From NCBI GenBank assembly GCA_030950365.1, contig JAUZRQ010000009.1, positions 81,501 through 145,500 of the forward strand: 64,000 nt of DNA, written 5' to 3'. A program made the position numbers and the translations under genes. Each line of letters opens with the position of its first letter. The first letter of the stretch is position 1. Under the pieces are notes generated by a model that saw only the letters and a program-made list of their open reading frames with translations, was not told the origin of the DNA and did not search any database. The stretch comes from Candidatus Zhuqueibacterota bacterium (GTDB lineage: Bacteria > Zhuqueibacterota > Zhuqueibacteria > Zhuqueibacterales > Geothermadaptataceae). Positions 33,437 through 43,032 of this stretch are shown here, piece by piece.

Positions 33437-33982
33437 CTATTTGATGCGTTTGAAAATCGCGTAGCCGATGGACGTTTTGATGATGCTGGAGACTTCGTTC
33501 GGCTTCAACGATAAAATGGCGTTTTCGATCTCCGGCGCAAAATCGCCTTTGTAAAATTCACCCAGATCGCCGCCGCGCTTGGCGGTGGCCGCATCGAGCG
33601 ACTTCTCTTTGGCAAGAACCGCAAAATCGGCTCCTGCGGCAATCTGGCTCAAAATTTCCCGCGCTTCCTGTTCGGTCTTCACCACGATCATCAACGCACG
33701 GTAGCTTTTGCCGGCCAGCTTCTTTTTATCTCCCGTGATGGATTCTTTCCAGATAAAACCGGTTACCGCCACCTGCACCCATTTATCGCCATCTTCAATG
33801 ACCACCATGGGCGTGCCCTTGAGCACCGAGGCGATTTTTTTGCCGTTCGGTGCTTCGCGCAAATTCTCCTGCTGGGCAATCACATACACTTTTTTGCCTT
33901 TGTAAAATACCTCTCCCGCAATCGCCATCAGAACCAGCCCGAAAAGCAATCCCAGTGCGAGTCCCGTCGCAAATCGTTTCAT
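33437..33982 (-). CDS. Exported SH3 plus parvulin-type peptidyl-prolyl isomerase
   Basis: 181 residues. A signal or anchor helix at 6-23 (TGLALGLLFGLVLMAIAGEV), a bacterial SH3 domain at about 30-80 (YVIAQQENLREAPNGKKIAS) and a short parvulin domain at about 93-180 with ALMIVVKTEQEAREILSQI, FAVLAKEKSLDAATAKRGGD (usual SxD..s..GG..G pattern) and FAPEIENAILSLKPNEVS. It should assist folding of exported proteins. A terminator follows; the M14 gene ends 21 bp upstream, so the two are probably one unit. Confidence 0.88.
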   Translation of the reverse strand: MKRFATGLALGLLFGLVLMAIAGEVFYKGKKVYVIAQQENLREAPNGKKIASVLKGTPMVVIEDGDKWVQVAVTGFIWKESITGDKKKLAGKSYRALMIVVKTEQEAREILSQIAAGADFAVLAKEKSLDAATAKRGGDLGEFYKGDFAPEIENAILSLKPNEVSSIIKTSIGYAIFKRIK

Positions 33983-34003
33983 TCCAATTTCCCTCCGATG
34001 ATG

Positions 34004-35437
34004 TTAATGATGACTCATAGGTAAAGATGATTGTTTTCTTTGCAAAGGTACATCGAGATATGTAAGTTTATCGCGATAAATGCGAATGTTTTTCAATGTT
34101 TTGGTCTTATAGCCTTCGGCTTCGATTTTCAGGGTGTATTTCCCGGGCAATAGCCAGCGCTCAAACCGCCCGAACCGGCTTTCGCTCACTCTTGGATATA
34201 CATACCGGGCCTCCCATCCACGCACTCGCACCCGTGCGCGCAGCGGCTGATGCGTTTGTTCGTCGCGGATATGTCCCCAGAGCGCCGACCGCTGAGCCCG
34301 CTCCAACAAGTAAAACGCCGCCTTCACTCCTTCGGCAAGCACGCGCCTTACCCGGTGCGATTGTGGAAAGTGCTCCTGTCCTAGCTCCACAATGAAATCG
34401 ATGCTGCGTAGCCGGCCATACAGCCAGACCGAGCTTTGCCCAACGCGGCCATTCAGGGGCAGCACGCCGTAACTGTCCCGACCATTCAAACGCGTCATCC
34501 GCTGCGCCATCTCCCTGGCCACGCGCAGAATCAGCTTTTGATCGGGTGGCGGATAGTAATTGCCCCACGGATATAGAATGGCCTCGCCGTAGGTGTGGAA
34601 CGAAATGCCGCACACCACATTTTCACGCAATGCCAGCTCTTTGATGGCGACAATCTCCTTTTCAGAGAACGGTCGGGTGCCTCGATAAAACCAGCTCGCA
34701 GGATTCCCCTCGCCGCCTTCTTCCCAGTTGAAATTGTAATTGCGATTCAAATCGACGCCATCAATAATCGGATCAAAATAGCCGTCGCCGTCGTTATCGC
34801 GTAAATTCTTACGCCACCAGGGAAACGGAACCTGGTGGTCCATGAGGAATTTATAGCCATCCGGATTGACGACCGGTACGATCCAGATTTCAAGATTATC
34901 GATCCAGCGGCGAATTTGAGGATCGCTGGTATAGGCCGTGGCCAGTCGCTCGGCGATGCGCATGCATACCAGCGCCCCCACCGGCTCGCGCGCGTGGTGT
35001 AGTCCGCTGAACAGCACCGCGCTCTCATCCTCTTCTTCCTGCGGATGATCACTGATTTTCATGGCGTAAATCGGCAATCCCAGGGCGGTGGTTTCGCCGA
35101 TTTTCTGCACATGCACCACTTCGGGGTGCCTCGCCGCCAGTCGCTGCATGCGGTCGTAAAACGTTTCGAGGCGGTCATAATAATCCGGAATGTTGCGGTT
35201 GCGTGGCCCGTTGGCTGGCGCTGGACTCTGAGCCAGCGCCCTCCTGGGCCCGAGCCAGTCGATGACCCGCTGCCAGTGGATGGCATCGCTAATGGCCTGA
35301 ATTTGGAGCGATAGTCGGCGCAAAAACCGCGTTTTATTGCGATGCTGCAACCAGCTCATCATAATCAGGATTGCCAGGCATTGGACCGAAATGGCCCAGA
35401 AAACAAACCAGCGACGGGATCGGTTGACTGCCGGCAT
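34004..35437 (-). CDS. Membrane-anchored M14 zinc carboxypeptidase
   Basis: 477 residues. N-terminal anchor or signal (FVFWAISVQCLAILIMMSWL, about 11-30). Peptidase residues: HHARE (His and Glu zinc ligands), DLNRNYNFNW, the third ligand in GISFHTYGEAILYPW, and the catalytic Glu in IDFIVELGQEHFP. Residues about 390-465 form a carboxypeptidase-regulatory-like beta domain (GHIRDEQTHQPLRARVRVR). It should trim peptides outside the inner membrane. Confidence 0.94.
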   Translation of the reverse strand: MPAVNRSRRWFVFWAISVQCLAILIMMSWLQHRNKTRFLRRLSLQIQAISDAIHWQRVIDWLGPRRALAQSPAPANGPRNRNIPDYYDRLETFYDRMQRLAARHPEVVHVQKIGETTALGLPIYAMKISDHPQEEEDESAVLFSGLHHAREPVGALVCMRIAERLATAYTSDPQIRRWIDNLEIWIVPVVNPDGYKFLMDHQVPFPWWRKNLRDNDGDGYFDPIIDGVDLNRNYNFNWEEGGEGNPASWFYRGTRPFSEKEIVAIKELALRENVVCGISFHTYGEAILYPWGNYYPPPDQKLILRVAREMAQRMTRLNGRDSYGVLPLNGRVGQSSVWLYGRLRSIDFIVELGQEHFPQSHRVRRVLAEGVKAAFYLLERAQRSALWGHIRDEQTHQPLRARVRVRGWEARYVYPRVSESRFGRFERWLLPGKYTLKIEAEGYKTKTLKNIRIYRDKLTYLDVPLQRKQSSLPMSHH

Positions 35438-35610
35438 AGATCACCTGCAGGTTTGAGATGCATGGCGGCGCTCGTGCTTCGTAAGCTTTTGATTAAAACT
35501 ACAAAAATTTTAATAACTATTCAAGTCAAAGTCGATCGAATTTTTCAATTTTAGTCAATTTGTAACTCTGGCCTGATGTCATTTCCCGCCCAAAACACCG
35601 TACGGCCAAC

Positions 35611-35670
35611 ATAAAGAAAAAGCCTGCAGGCGCGAGAGCCGGAATTCCAACGGGTCCACGCCTGCAGGCT
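35611..35670 (-). terminator. Intrinsic terminator of the nuo operon
   Basis: Two 12-base arms, AGCCTGCAGGCG (35621-35632) and CGCCTGCAGGCT (35659-35670), pair perfectly around a 26-base loop. The minus strand then reads TTTTCTTTAT. It lies 29 bp after the nuoN stop. Confidence 0.8.
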
Positions 35671-35698
35671 GCATCCAGATTTAACGACAGCAACCGAT

Positions 35699-37222
35699 TC
35701 AAAATACACCGGTAAAAAATTGAATAGAATTGCGGGTGAACTCCTGCAATGGCGCCCAGTAGAGGCCAAAAAGCAGAATGGGCACCATCAATACAATCAG
35801 CATGATATTCATGCCGAACGCCACCGGCAGCGCGGTCGCTTTCTCCTCCGAAGGCCGATCCAAAAACATGTATTTCATGATTTTGACATAGTAGTACAGC
35901 GACACGACGCTGTTGAGCACGCCGACCACGGCCAGCCAGTAGTACTGTTCTCCGGCCTTAATCAGCGCGGCAAAAAGGTAAAATTTACCAATGAAGCCAA
36001 CCGTGGGCGGCAAACCCGTGAGCGAAAACAGAAACAGGCCCATGGCCACGGCAGGCAGCGGCGCCCGATAGCCCAACCCGCGGTAATCGTCGATCTTTTC
36101 GCTTCCAATCAAATCCTGGAACACAATCACCACCAGGAAGGCGCCCATGTTCATGAGATAATAAGCCACCAGGTAAAACAGGGTGGCGAAATAACCTTCC
36201 TGTGTCAGCACCACCGTGCCCATCAGCGCATAACCGGCATGCGCAATGCTGGAATAAGCCAAAAGCCGTTTGACGTTGTTCTGCACCAGCGCGATCAGAT
36301 TGCCCAGAGTCATAGTGGCGGCGGAAATGACCGCCAGCAACTGCGGCCAGTTCACGTTGCCAATGGCCTGCCAGACCGTGCTTTCCACCAGGCTCGGCTG
36401 TGACATGCCACTGACGAAAAAGCGGATCAGCAGGGCGAAGCCGGCGGCCTTGGGCCCGACCGAAAAGAAGGCGGTCATGGGCGTCGGAGCGCCTTCGTAC
36501 ACGTCCGGAGCCCAGAAGTGGAATGGCACTGCAGCGATTTTGTAACCAAAACCAGCCAGAATAAACAGCACGGCCAGGAAAACGACCAGCGGATTTTGCG
36601 CCACGGCGTCGCTGAGCAGATTGGCGAGCTGATACAGATCGAGTGTGCCGGTTAAGCCGTACAGCAGCGAAAATCCGTACAGCATCAGTCCGGAGGAAAA
36701 GGCGCCGTAAATAGCGTATTTCAGGCCGGCTTCGCTGGAACGGGTGGCGCGTTTGATGTAGGCCGCCAGTACAAAACTGGAAATGCTGACCAGTTCGATG
36801 CTGATGTAGATCATAATCAAATTGGTGGACGCGGCCATAAGAAACATGCCCAACACCAGCGCAATCAGAAGGGTGAAGTATTCGCCGACCGGCCGTCCGG
36901 CCAACTCGATGGAGGCCATGGAAAACAGAATGGCCAGCGATGCCGCGAGCAGGAACAGTACTTTGAAAAACAAGGAAAAATGATCCAGCACCAGCATGCC
37001 GTTGAACAGCGAGCGCGAATCGAGATTGTACTGATTGACGACCGTGATCAGCGTGATCAGCACGCCCGCCAGGGCCACCACGGCCAACCAGCCGGAAGAG
37101 GACGGCTTTTTCATCACCAGATCGATGATAATCAGCGCCAGCAGCGTGGCCACTAGCATCAGCTCGGGAATGAAATACGGCAAGCTGGCCAGATTAATTT
37201 GCAGAAAATGAGAAAATTCCAT
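35699..37222 (-). CDS. nuoN: NADH-quinone oxidoreductase subunit N
   Basis: 507 residues, about 14 membrane helices; one of three antiporter-like proton-pumping subunits of complex I. Blocks: GMFLMAASTNLIMIYISIEL (key Glu in IEL), KYAIYGAFSSGLMLYG (key Lys), PFHFWAPDVYEGAPTPMTAF, and KRLLAYSSIAHAGYALMG with the half-channel Lys. Last gene of the minus-strand nuo set, followed by a strong terminator. Confidence 0.97.
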   Translation of the reverse strand: MEFSHFLQINLASLPYFIPELMLVATLLALIIIDLVMKKPSSSGWLAVVALAGVLITLITVVNQYNLDSRSLFNGMLVLDHFSLFFKVLFLLAASLAILFSMASIELAGRPVGEYFTLLIALVLGMFLMAASTNLIMIYISIELVSISSFVLAAYIKRATRSSEAGLKYAIYGAFSSGLMLYGFSLLYGLTGTLDLYQLANLLSDAVAQNPLVVFLAVLFILAGFGYKIAAVPFHFWAPDVYEGAPTPMTAFFSVGPKAAGFALLIRFFVSGMSQPSLVESTVWQAIGNVNWPQLLAVISAATMTLGNLIALVQNNVKRLLAYSSIAHAGYALMGTVVLTQEGYFATLFYLVAYYLMNMGAFLVVIVFQDLIGSEKIDDYRGLGYRAPLPAVAMGLFLFSLTGLPPTVGFIGKFYLFAALIKAGEQYYWLAVVGVLNSVVSLYYYVKIMKYMFLDRPSEEKATALPVAFGMNIMLIVLMVPILLFGLYWAPLQEFTRNSIQFFTGVF

Positions 37223-37245
37223 GCTGACTCTTCCCTATCCCTTGA

Positions 37246-38787
37246 TTATTGCATCCCTAACAAAAAAGATGGAGCATTTAACACGGTCTGCACGAGATTA
37301 TTGAGCGACACTTCCATCAAATTGAGCAGCAGGTTCGGATAGACGCCCAGCACGATCACCAGAATGCCCAGCGGGACCAGGGTAATGAGCTCTCGTGTAT
37401 TGACTTCTGGCATATTCACATATTTCGGATTCAGCGGGCCGAAGAACACGCGCTGCAGGGTCCATAGCATGTAGCCCGCGGTCAGGATGATTCCCAGGGT
37501 GCCAATAATGGTGTACACTTTCAAATTGAACGCCTCGGAGCCGAACGCACCCAGGAAGCTGAAGGCTTCGCTGATGAAGTTATTCAATCCCGGCAGGCCG
37601 AGGTTGGCGAAAAAGGCCAGGCTGGCAATGCCGGTATAAATGGGCATCTGCGAGGCCAGCCCACCGAAACCCGAGATTTCGCGGTGATGCGCCCGGTCGT
37701 AGATTACGCCGACCAGCAAAAACAGCATGCCGCTGACGATGCCGTGATTGAACATTTGTAACACGGCGCCGTTCATGCCCAGGGAAGTCAGACCGGCCAT
37801 ACCCAGTAACACCACTCCCATATGGCCGATGCTCGAATACGCCACCAGCTTTTTCAAATCGGTTTGCGCCATGGCGCACAGCGAGCCGTACACGATGTTG
37901 ATCACGGCCAGAATCACGAAGCCATACAGGAACGGCTCCCATTTCATGGCGTCCGGCAGGATTGGAAAGCTGATCCGCAGCATTCCGTACGTGCCCATCT
38001 TTAGCAGCACGCCGGCCAGAATCACCGAAATGGGCGTCGGGGCTTCTACGTGAGCATCGGGCAACCAGGTGTGGAACGGAAAGATGGGCACTTTGATGGC
38101 AAAACCGATAAACAACGCCGCATAGACCAGCAGCCGGATGTTGAATTGTTTCAGAATACCTGCGTGATTGGCCTGATCCATCATGTGCAGCATGTTGAAT
38201 GTATGACCGCCGGTAACCGGATCCTTCACGTTGAAATACAACACCAACAAGGCCAGGAGCATGAGCACGGAGCCAAGCAGCGTGTACAGAAAGAACTTGA
38301 TGGCCGCATATTCGCGCCGCGGGCCGCCCCAGATGCCGATCAGAAAGTACATCGGCAGCAGCATGACTTCCCAGAAAATGTAAAACAGGAAAAAATCGAG
38401 CGCCACGAACACGCCCATCATGCCGGCATCCAGAAGCAGGAACAGCGCGAAATAGGCCTTTTCTGCCCTGTCGATGTTCCAGGAGGCAACGATCGCGATA
38501 AACGACAACAGCGCGGTCAGAAGCACCATCGATACGCTCAGGCCATCGATGCCGACGAAGTACCAGATATTGAATGATTCGATCCACTTCACCTGCTCCA
38601 CAAACTGCATGGAGGTGGTGTTGGTATCAAAATTCACGTATATCTGCCAGGCAATGATCACCTGCAGGCCCGTGAAAACCGCCGAAACCATTTTAATGGC
38701 GGTTTTCTTCTCTTTGGGCAGCAGCAGTACGATGAGCATGCCGACCACCGGCAGAAAAACAATGACACTGAGAATATTCGGAATCAT
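37246..38787 (-). CDS. nuoM: NADH-quinone oxidoreductase subunit M
   Basis: 513 residues. ATG 38787 is chosen because AGGAGG stands upstream and MIPNILSVIVFLPVVGM is the family start. Antiporter-like core: FFLFYIFWEVMLLPMYFLIG (key Glu), IKFFLYTLLGSVLMLLALL (key Lys), FPFHTWLPDAHVEAPTPISV and KKLVAYSSIGHMGVVLLG. Proton-pumping membrane arm subunit. It lies 23 bp before nuoN. Confidence 0.97.
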   Translation of the reverse strand: MIPNILSVIVFLPVVGMLIVLLLPKEKKTAIKMVSAVFTGLQVIIAWQIYVNFDTNTTSMQFVEQVKWIESFNIWYFVGIDGLSVSMVLLTALLSFIAIVASWNIDRAEKAYFALFLLLDAGMMGVFVALDFFLFYIFWEVMLLPMYFLIGIWGGPRREYAAIKFFLYTLLGSVLMLLALLVLYFNVKDPVTGGHTFNMLHMMDQANHAGILKQFNIRLLVYAALFIGFAIKVPIFPFHTWLPDAHVEAPTPISVILAGVLLKMGTYGMLRISFPILPDAMKWEPFLYGFVILAVINIVYGSLCAMAQTDLKKLVAYSSIGHMGVVLLGMAGLTSLGMNGAVLQMFNHGIVSGMLFLLVGVIYDRAHHREISGFGGLASQMPIYTGIASLAFFANLGLPGLNNFISEAFSFLGAFGSEAFNLKVYTIIGTLGIILTAGYMLWTLQRVFFGPLNPKYVNMPEVNTRELITLVPLGILVIVLGVYPNLLLNLMEVSLNNLVQTVLNAPSFLLGMQ

Positions 38788-38892
38788 TGAATCAAACCCT
38801 CCTGTCCTTGCCCTGGTCACACAGGTCGTTCATTGGGTTGATAAATTCTGACTGCTTTGACAGGCCGATTTTAAGCAGGTGATCCGGCCACC

Positions 38893-40899
38893 TTACACCA
38901 TTGCAAGCTGGATCACATAAAGTAGAATAAAAGCCCCAAGGGCCATGAGAATATATGCCTGCACCCGCCCGGTTTGAATTTCGCGCAGGGTAGCACCAAA
39001 CCAGCCAATGATGCGCGCCACCCAATTGACCAGCCCATCCACAATGCGGTTGTCGGTGGTGCCGCTGCCAAAGGAGATCAGCGTTGTCAGGCGGGCGGTG
39101 TTATTCACAAGGCCATCGATGACGTTCAAATCGAACCAGCCCATGGCCTTGCTGAGCAGCAGCGTGCCGCGAACGGCCGTGGCCTGGTACAGCTCGTCAA
39201 AATACCATTTGTTCCACAGGAAATTGTAAATGCCGGCAAATTTTTTGGACACCGCTTCCGCCGAATATTTGTTCCAGTAATAGTAAAGCATGGCAACAGC
39301 GATGCCGCCGAACGCAAATGCGATCGACAGCACCATGGCAATGGTATGCGCTCCGTGCGCCGCCGCTTCTGTTGCCGCGTGCGTGGCATCCTGCACAGCG
39401 CCGCTTTCGGCGAACATCTGCAAATTCGGTTTGCGCACCAGCTCTTCGAACCATTTGCCATAGCCGCCAATCACCGTAAACACCGCCAACGCCACCAGGG
39501 GGATGGTCATGGTACCGGGCGACTCGTGCGCGTGATCGAATTTTTCTTTGTTGCGCGGTGTGCCATAGAAGGTCAGGAAAAGGGCGCGAAACATGTAAAA
39601 GGCGGTCAGACCGGCGGTAAAAATCAGAATGGCGAAAATGGTATAGTGATACAGCATACCGGTTTCCATTGCTTTTTCCAGCGAGGCGGCCAGGATGGCG
39701 TCTTTAGAGAAAAAGCCCGCCAGACCCGGCACGCCGGAAATCGCCATGGTGGCGATGAGAAAGGTGGCGAAGGTGACCGGAAGTTTGTGACGCAAACCGC
39801 CCATTTGCCGCATGTCCTGCTCGTGATGCATGGCGTGAATCACCGAGCCGGCGCCCAGAAACAAGAGCGCTTTGAAGAAAGCGTGGGTCATCAGGTGAAA
39901 CAGGCCGGCATTGTAGCCGCCCACGCCCAGCGCCGCAATCATATACCCAAGCTGGCTGATGGTCGAATAGGCCAGCACTTTTTTGATGTCCATTTGCACC
40001 ACGGCAATGGTGGCGGCGATAAACGCAGTGATCGTGCCGATGCCGGCGATGACCAACAGCGCGTGTTCGGAATACAGCACAAACGTGCGACCGACTAGAT
40101 ACACACCGGCGGCCACCATGGTGGCGGCGTGAATCAACGCACTGACCGGGGTGGGACCTTCCATGGCGTCGGGCAACCACACGTGCAGCGGAAACTGGGC
40201 CGATTTACCCACGGCGCCGCAAAAAATCAAAATGCCGGCGGTGGTTAATAGTGCACCCGATAGTTCTCCTGCAGCAATTTTACCAAATACTTCCGAAAAA
40301 TTAAAAGTATGTGTGATAGCAAAAATCAATAAAATTCCGATGAACATGCCTACATCACCAACGCGGTTCACCAAAAAAGCCTTTTTCGCGGCATTGGACG
40401 CCGAGTGCTTTTCAAACCAGAATCCGATCAGCAAATACGAGCTCACACCGACCAGTTCCCAGAACATGTAAATGCCGAGAAAATTGTCCACAGAAATCAG
40501 GCCGAGCATGGAAAAGGAAAACAGCGACAGATAAGCAAAGTATCGAGAATAACGCGGATCGCCGTGCATGTAGCCAATGGAGAACAGATGCACCAGGGAG
40601 CTCACCAGCGTCACGATAAACAGCATCACCGCGGTCAGATTGTCAATCAGAATGCCGAACTTGATCGTGGTGGTGCCAAGGACCACCCATTCGAAGCTGC
40701 GGGTGATGCGGAATTCGGGATCGTAGGCAGAAAACACTTTGCCAGCCACGATCAGCGATAGCAGCAGGTCGATGAACATCACCGAGGTTGGCAACCAGTC
40801 TCCCTGCCGCGGCAATCGCTTGCCGAAAAAGATTTGGATCGCAAAACTGATGAGAGGCAACAGGACGATCCAGATGACGTAATCGACAATCATGTCCAT
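38893..40899 (-). CDS. nuoL: NADH-quinone oxidoreductase subunit L
   Basis: 668 residues. Shows the long subunit-L architecture: IYMFWELVGVSSYLLIGFWF (Glu), NAAKKAFLVNRVGDVGMFIG (Lys), FPLHVWLPDAMEGPTPVSAL and KKVLAYSTISQLGYMIAALG, followed by the lateral helix region and C-terminal anchor helix (AYILMALGAFILLYVIQLA). The region 480-560 is longer and more polar than the core. Operon order K-L-M-N is standard. Confidence 0.97.
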   Translation of the reverse strand: MDMIVDYVIWIVLLPLISFAIQIFFGKRLPRQGDWLPTSVMFIDLLLSLIVAGKVFSAYDPEFRITRSFEWVVLGTTTIKFGILIDNLTAVMLFIVTLVSSLVHLFSIGYMHGDPRYSRYFAYLSLFSFSMLGLISVDNFLGIYMFWELVGVSSYLLIGFWFEKHSASNAAKKAFLVNRVGDVGMFIGILLIFAITHTFNFSEVFGKIAAGELSGALLTTAGILIFCGAVGKSAQFPLHVWLPDAMEGPTPVSALIHAATMVAAGVYLVGRTFVLYSEHALLVIAGIGTITAFIAATIAVVQMDIKKVLAYSTISQLGYMIAALGVGGYNAGLFHLMTHAFFKALLFLGAGSVIHAMHHEQDMRQMGGLRHKLPVTFATFLIATMAISGVPGLAGFFSKDAILAASLEKAMETGMLYHYTIFAILIFTAGLTAFYMFRALFLTFYGTPRNKEKFDHAHESPGTMTIPLVALAVFTVIGGYGKWFEELVRKPNLQMFAESGAVQDATHAATEAAAHGAHTIAMVLSIAFAFGGIAVAMLYYYWNKYSAEAVSKKFAGIYNFLWNKWYFDELYQATAVRGTLLLSKAMGWFDLNVIDGLVNNTARLTTLISFGSGTTDNRIVDGLVNWVARIIGWFGATLREIQTGRVQAYILMALGAFILLYVIQLAMV

Positions 40900-40950
40900 G
40901 GGTCTCTTTCTACGTTAGCCTGATGAAAGATTGACGGTTCAACGCGCTTT

Positions 40951-41262
40951 TTAGCCCGCAAGGGTATCCGCTTCATCCAGATTGACCGAGCGCATCTGTT
41001 TGTAGATGTTGAGCACGATCGCCAGCGCCACGGCCGCACCGGCCGCCGCGGTGATGATCACAAACAGCGCGAACAACTGGCCATCCAGATCGGTATCGGC
41101 ATAACGCGAAAAGGCGATGAAATTGATGTTGGCCGCGTTCAAAATCAGTTCGATGCCCATTAACACGGTCACAGCGTTCTTCTTGGTCAGCACGGCCAGC
41201 AGCCCCAGAACGAACAACAGCGCACTCAGTACCAGAAAATGATTCAATCCAACTGCCATCAT
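40951..41262 (-). CDS. nuoK: NADH-quinone oxidoreductase subunit K
   Basis: 103 residues, three membrane helices. Conserved Glu residues of the proton path lie in VLMGIELILNAANINFIAF and the third helix (ITAAAGAAVALAIVLNIYK). It overlaps the end of nuoJ by 4 bp, so translation is coupled. Confidence 0.97.
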   Translation of the reverse strand: MMAVGLNHFLVLSALLFVLGLLAVLTKKNAVTVLMGIELILNAANINFIAFSRYADTDLDGQLFALFVIITAAAGAAVALAIVLNIYKQMRSVNLDEADTLAG

Positions 41263-41756
41263 GAACGCTCCCTTCGTGCCATGTATGCCGCGCCGATCAG
41301 GGCGATCAGCAAAAGAATGGATGCAATTTCAAACGGAATCAGCAGATCGGTCATGATGCGCTTGCCAATGGTGGTCGTGGTGGGCAGCATGTCTCCCGGG
41401 GTTTGCACGGCCCATTCGGCCCTGTAGATCATCCGCAGCAGCAAAAGAAAAAGGCCTGCCACAATGATCAGGCCGGGAAGCATTTGCAACGTACCGGTGC
41501 GCAACTCCACGCCGGTGAATTTGACCGACAGCATGATGCCAAACAGAAGCAGGGCAAGAATGCCTCCCACGTACACCAGAAGCTGGGTGGCCGCCAGAAA
41601 ATCGGCGCCCAGCAGCACATAGATTCCGGCGATGCTGGCCAGAGCAAACAACAGCCCCACTGCACAGTAAATCAGGTTGCGCGAAAACACCATCATGCCG
41701 GCGGAGACTACCGCACCAATGGCAAACACATAAAAAGTCAGGTCAAAATAGCTCAT
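41259..41756 (-). CDS. nuoJ: NADH-quinone oxidoreductase subunit J
   Basis: 165 residues, five membrane helices. Recognised by FYVFAIGAVVSAGMMVFSRN, NLIYCAVGLLFALASIAGIY and ATQLLVYVGGILALLLFGIM (the pi-bulge helix linked to coupling). The 171-bp gap upstream, where nuoI usually sits, contains no ferredoxin-like reading frame. Confidence 0.96.
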   Translation of the reverse strand: MSYFDLTFYVFAIGAVVSAGMMVFSRNLIYCAVGLLFALASIAGIYVLLGADFLAATQLLVYVGGILALLLFGIMLSVKFTGVELRTGTLQMLPGLIIVAGLFLLLLRMIYRAEWAVQTPGDMLPTTTTIGKRIMTDLLIPFEIASILLLIALIGAAYMARRERS

Positions 41757-41927
41757 CGGTTTATCCAGTCCATCCAGTTTAGATAAAGCACTTGATTTCG
41801 ATTCGGCTGCTCAACCTATCCCGGCCGTTCCACCCTGTTTACATCCGGCGGCGTCGGCGCTTCAGGCCTCACGGCCGCTTCCTGCCTCCTCCCTGCCCTC
41901 ATCCTCCGGGCTTCATGGGTGGTTAGC

Positions 41928-43019
41928 CTAAAACAACATCCACAGGCCCACGCCAAAGATGGTGACAAACGCGAACGGCGTGAGCACCTTCCAGCTTGTG
42001 TACATGAGTTGATCCACGCGCAGGCGCGGCAACGTCCAGCGGAGCCACATCTGCAGGAAAATGATGGCCACGGCTTTCAGGATGATCCAGACCGGTTGCC
42101 AGCCGGGCTTGTCGAAAAAGCCGCCGAACAGCGAGCCGAACGGGCTGGTCCAGCCGCCCAGAAACAGCGCCGATAGAAAGATGCCGATCAGAAACATGTT
42201 GGCATATTCCGACAGGTAGAAGATCGCCCATTTGAAACCGCTGTACTCGGTGGCAAATCCGGCGGTCAACTCCGATTCGGCTTCGGGCAGATCAAACGGC
42301 GCCCGGTTGGCTTCGGCCAATGTGGCCAGAAAGGATATGATAAAAGCAATAAGATTCAATGGGAAAAATTGAAAAATGTGCCAATGCAAAATACCGCCTG
42401 CCTGGGCCATCACGATATCGTTGAACCGCAGCGAGCCCACCTGCATGACGATAACCAGCACCACCAGGCCGCTGGGAATTTCATACGACACGATTTGCGC
42501 GGCCGAGCGCATGCCGCCCAGAAGCGACCATTTGTTATTGCTCGCCCAGCCGGCCAGGATCACGCCGATGACGCTGAAGGAGGTGATGGCCAGCACGAAG
42601 AACACGCCGATGTTCATATCGCTGACCACCAGCTTTTCACCAAACGGCATGACGCTGAAAGCCGCGATGACCGCGCAAAACAGGATGAACGGCGCGATCA
42701 GATGCAAACGGCGGTCGGCGGCATTGGGAACGATGTCTTCTTTCAGCAGCAGCTTGAACGCATCGGCAAGGGTCTGCGCCCAGCCATGGCCGATGTTTTT
42801 CAGCAATGGAATGCCGGTGTTGACTTCCATCGGGCCGAGGCGGTCTTGCATGTGCGCCGAAATCTTGCGCTCCAAATACACAAACACCAGCGCACAAACC
42901 GCCGCTACGGTGGCAAACACCAATCCAAACAGCACGAAAAAAATAATCGCCAGCGCCGCTTCTGAAAGACCGGATAAAAAGGTTTGACTGTTTTGAACTG
43001 CCTGAATCAGCTCTTGCAT
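41928..43019 (-). CDS. nuoH: NADH-quinone oxidoreductase subunit H
   Basis: 363 residues. Quinone-chamber subunit; key blocks are ISAHMQDRLGPMEV, LLLKEDIVPNAADRRLH, EANRAPFDLPEAESELTAGF and TEYSGFKWAIFYLSEYANMF, carrying the acidic residues of the E-channel. Slightly longer than common NuoH because of extra N- and C-terminal residues. It follows nuoA by 13 bp. Confidence 0.97.
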   Translation of the reverse strand: MQELIQAVQNSQTFLSGLSEAALAIIFFVLFGLVFATVAAVCALVFVYLERKISAHMQDRLGPMEVNTGIPLLKNIGHGWAQTLADAFKLLLKEDIVPNAADRRLHLIAPFILFCAVIAAFSVMPFGEKLVVSDMNIGVFFVLAITSFSVIGVILAGWASNNKWSLLGGMRSAAQIVSYEIPSGLVVLVIVMQVGSLRFNDIVMAQAGGILHWHIFQFFPLNLIAFIISFLATLAEANRAPFDLPEAESELTAGFATEYSGFKWAIFYLSEYANMFLIGIFLSALFLGGWTSPFGSLFGGFFDKPGWQPVWIILKAVAIIFLQMWLRWTLPRLRVDQLMYTSWKVLTPFAFVTIFGVGLWMLF

Positions 43020-43032
43020 CGCATTGTCCGAG

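Noticed and set aside
38974..40098. 374-codon plus-strand frame opposite nuoL
   Set aside because: Shadow of a GC-rich, strongly conserved membrane gene; residues are His/Gln/Arg-rich as expected from an antisense reading.
41757..41927. Remnant of nuoI between nuoJ and nuoH
   Set aside because: No CxxCxxC ferredoxin text in any frame; the gap is GC-rich and seems non-coding.
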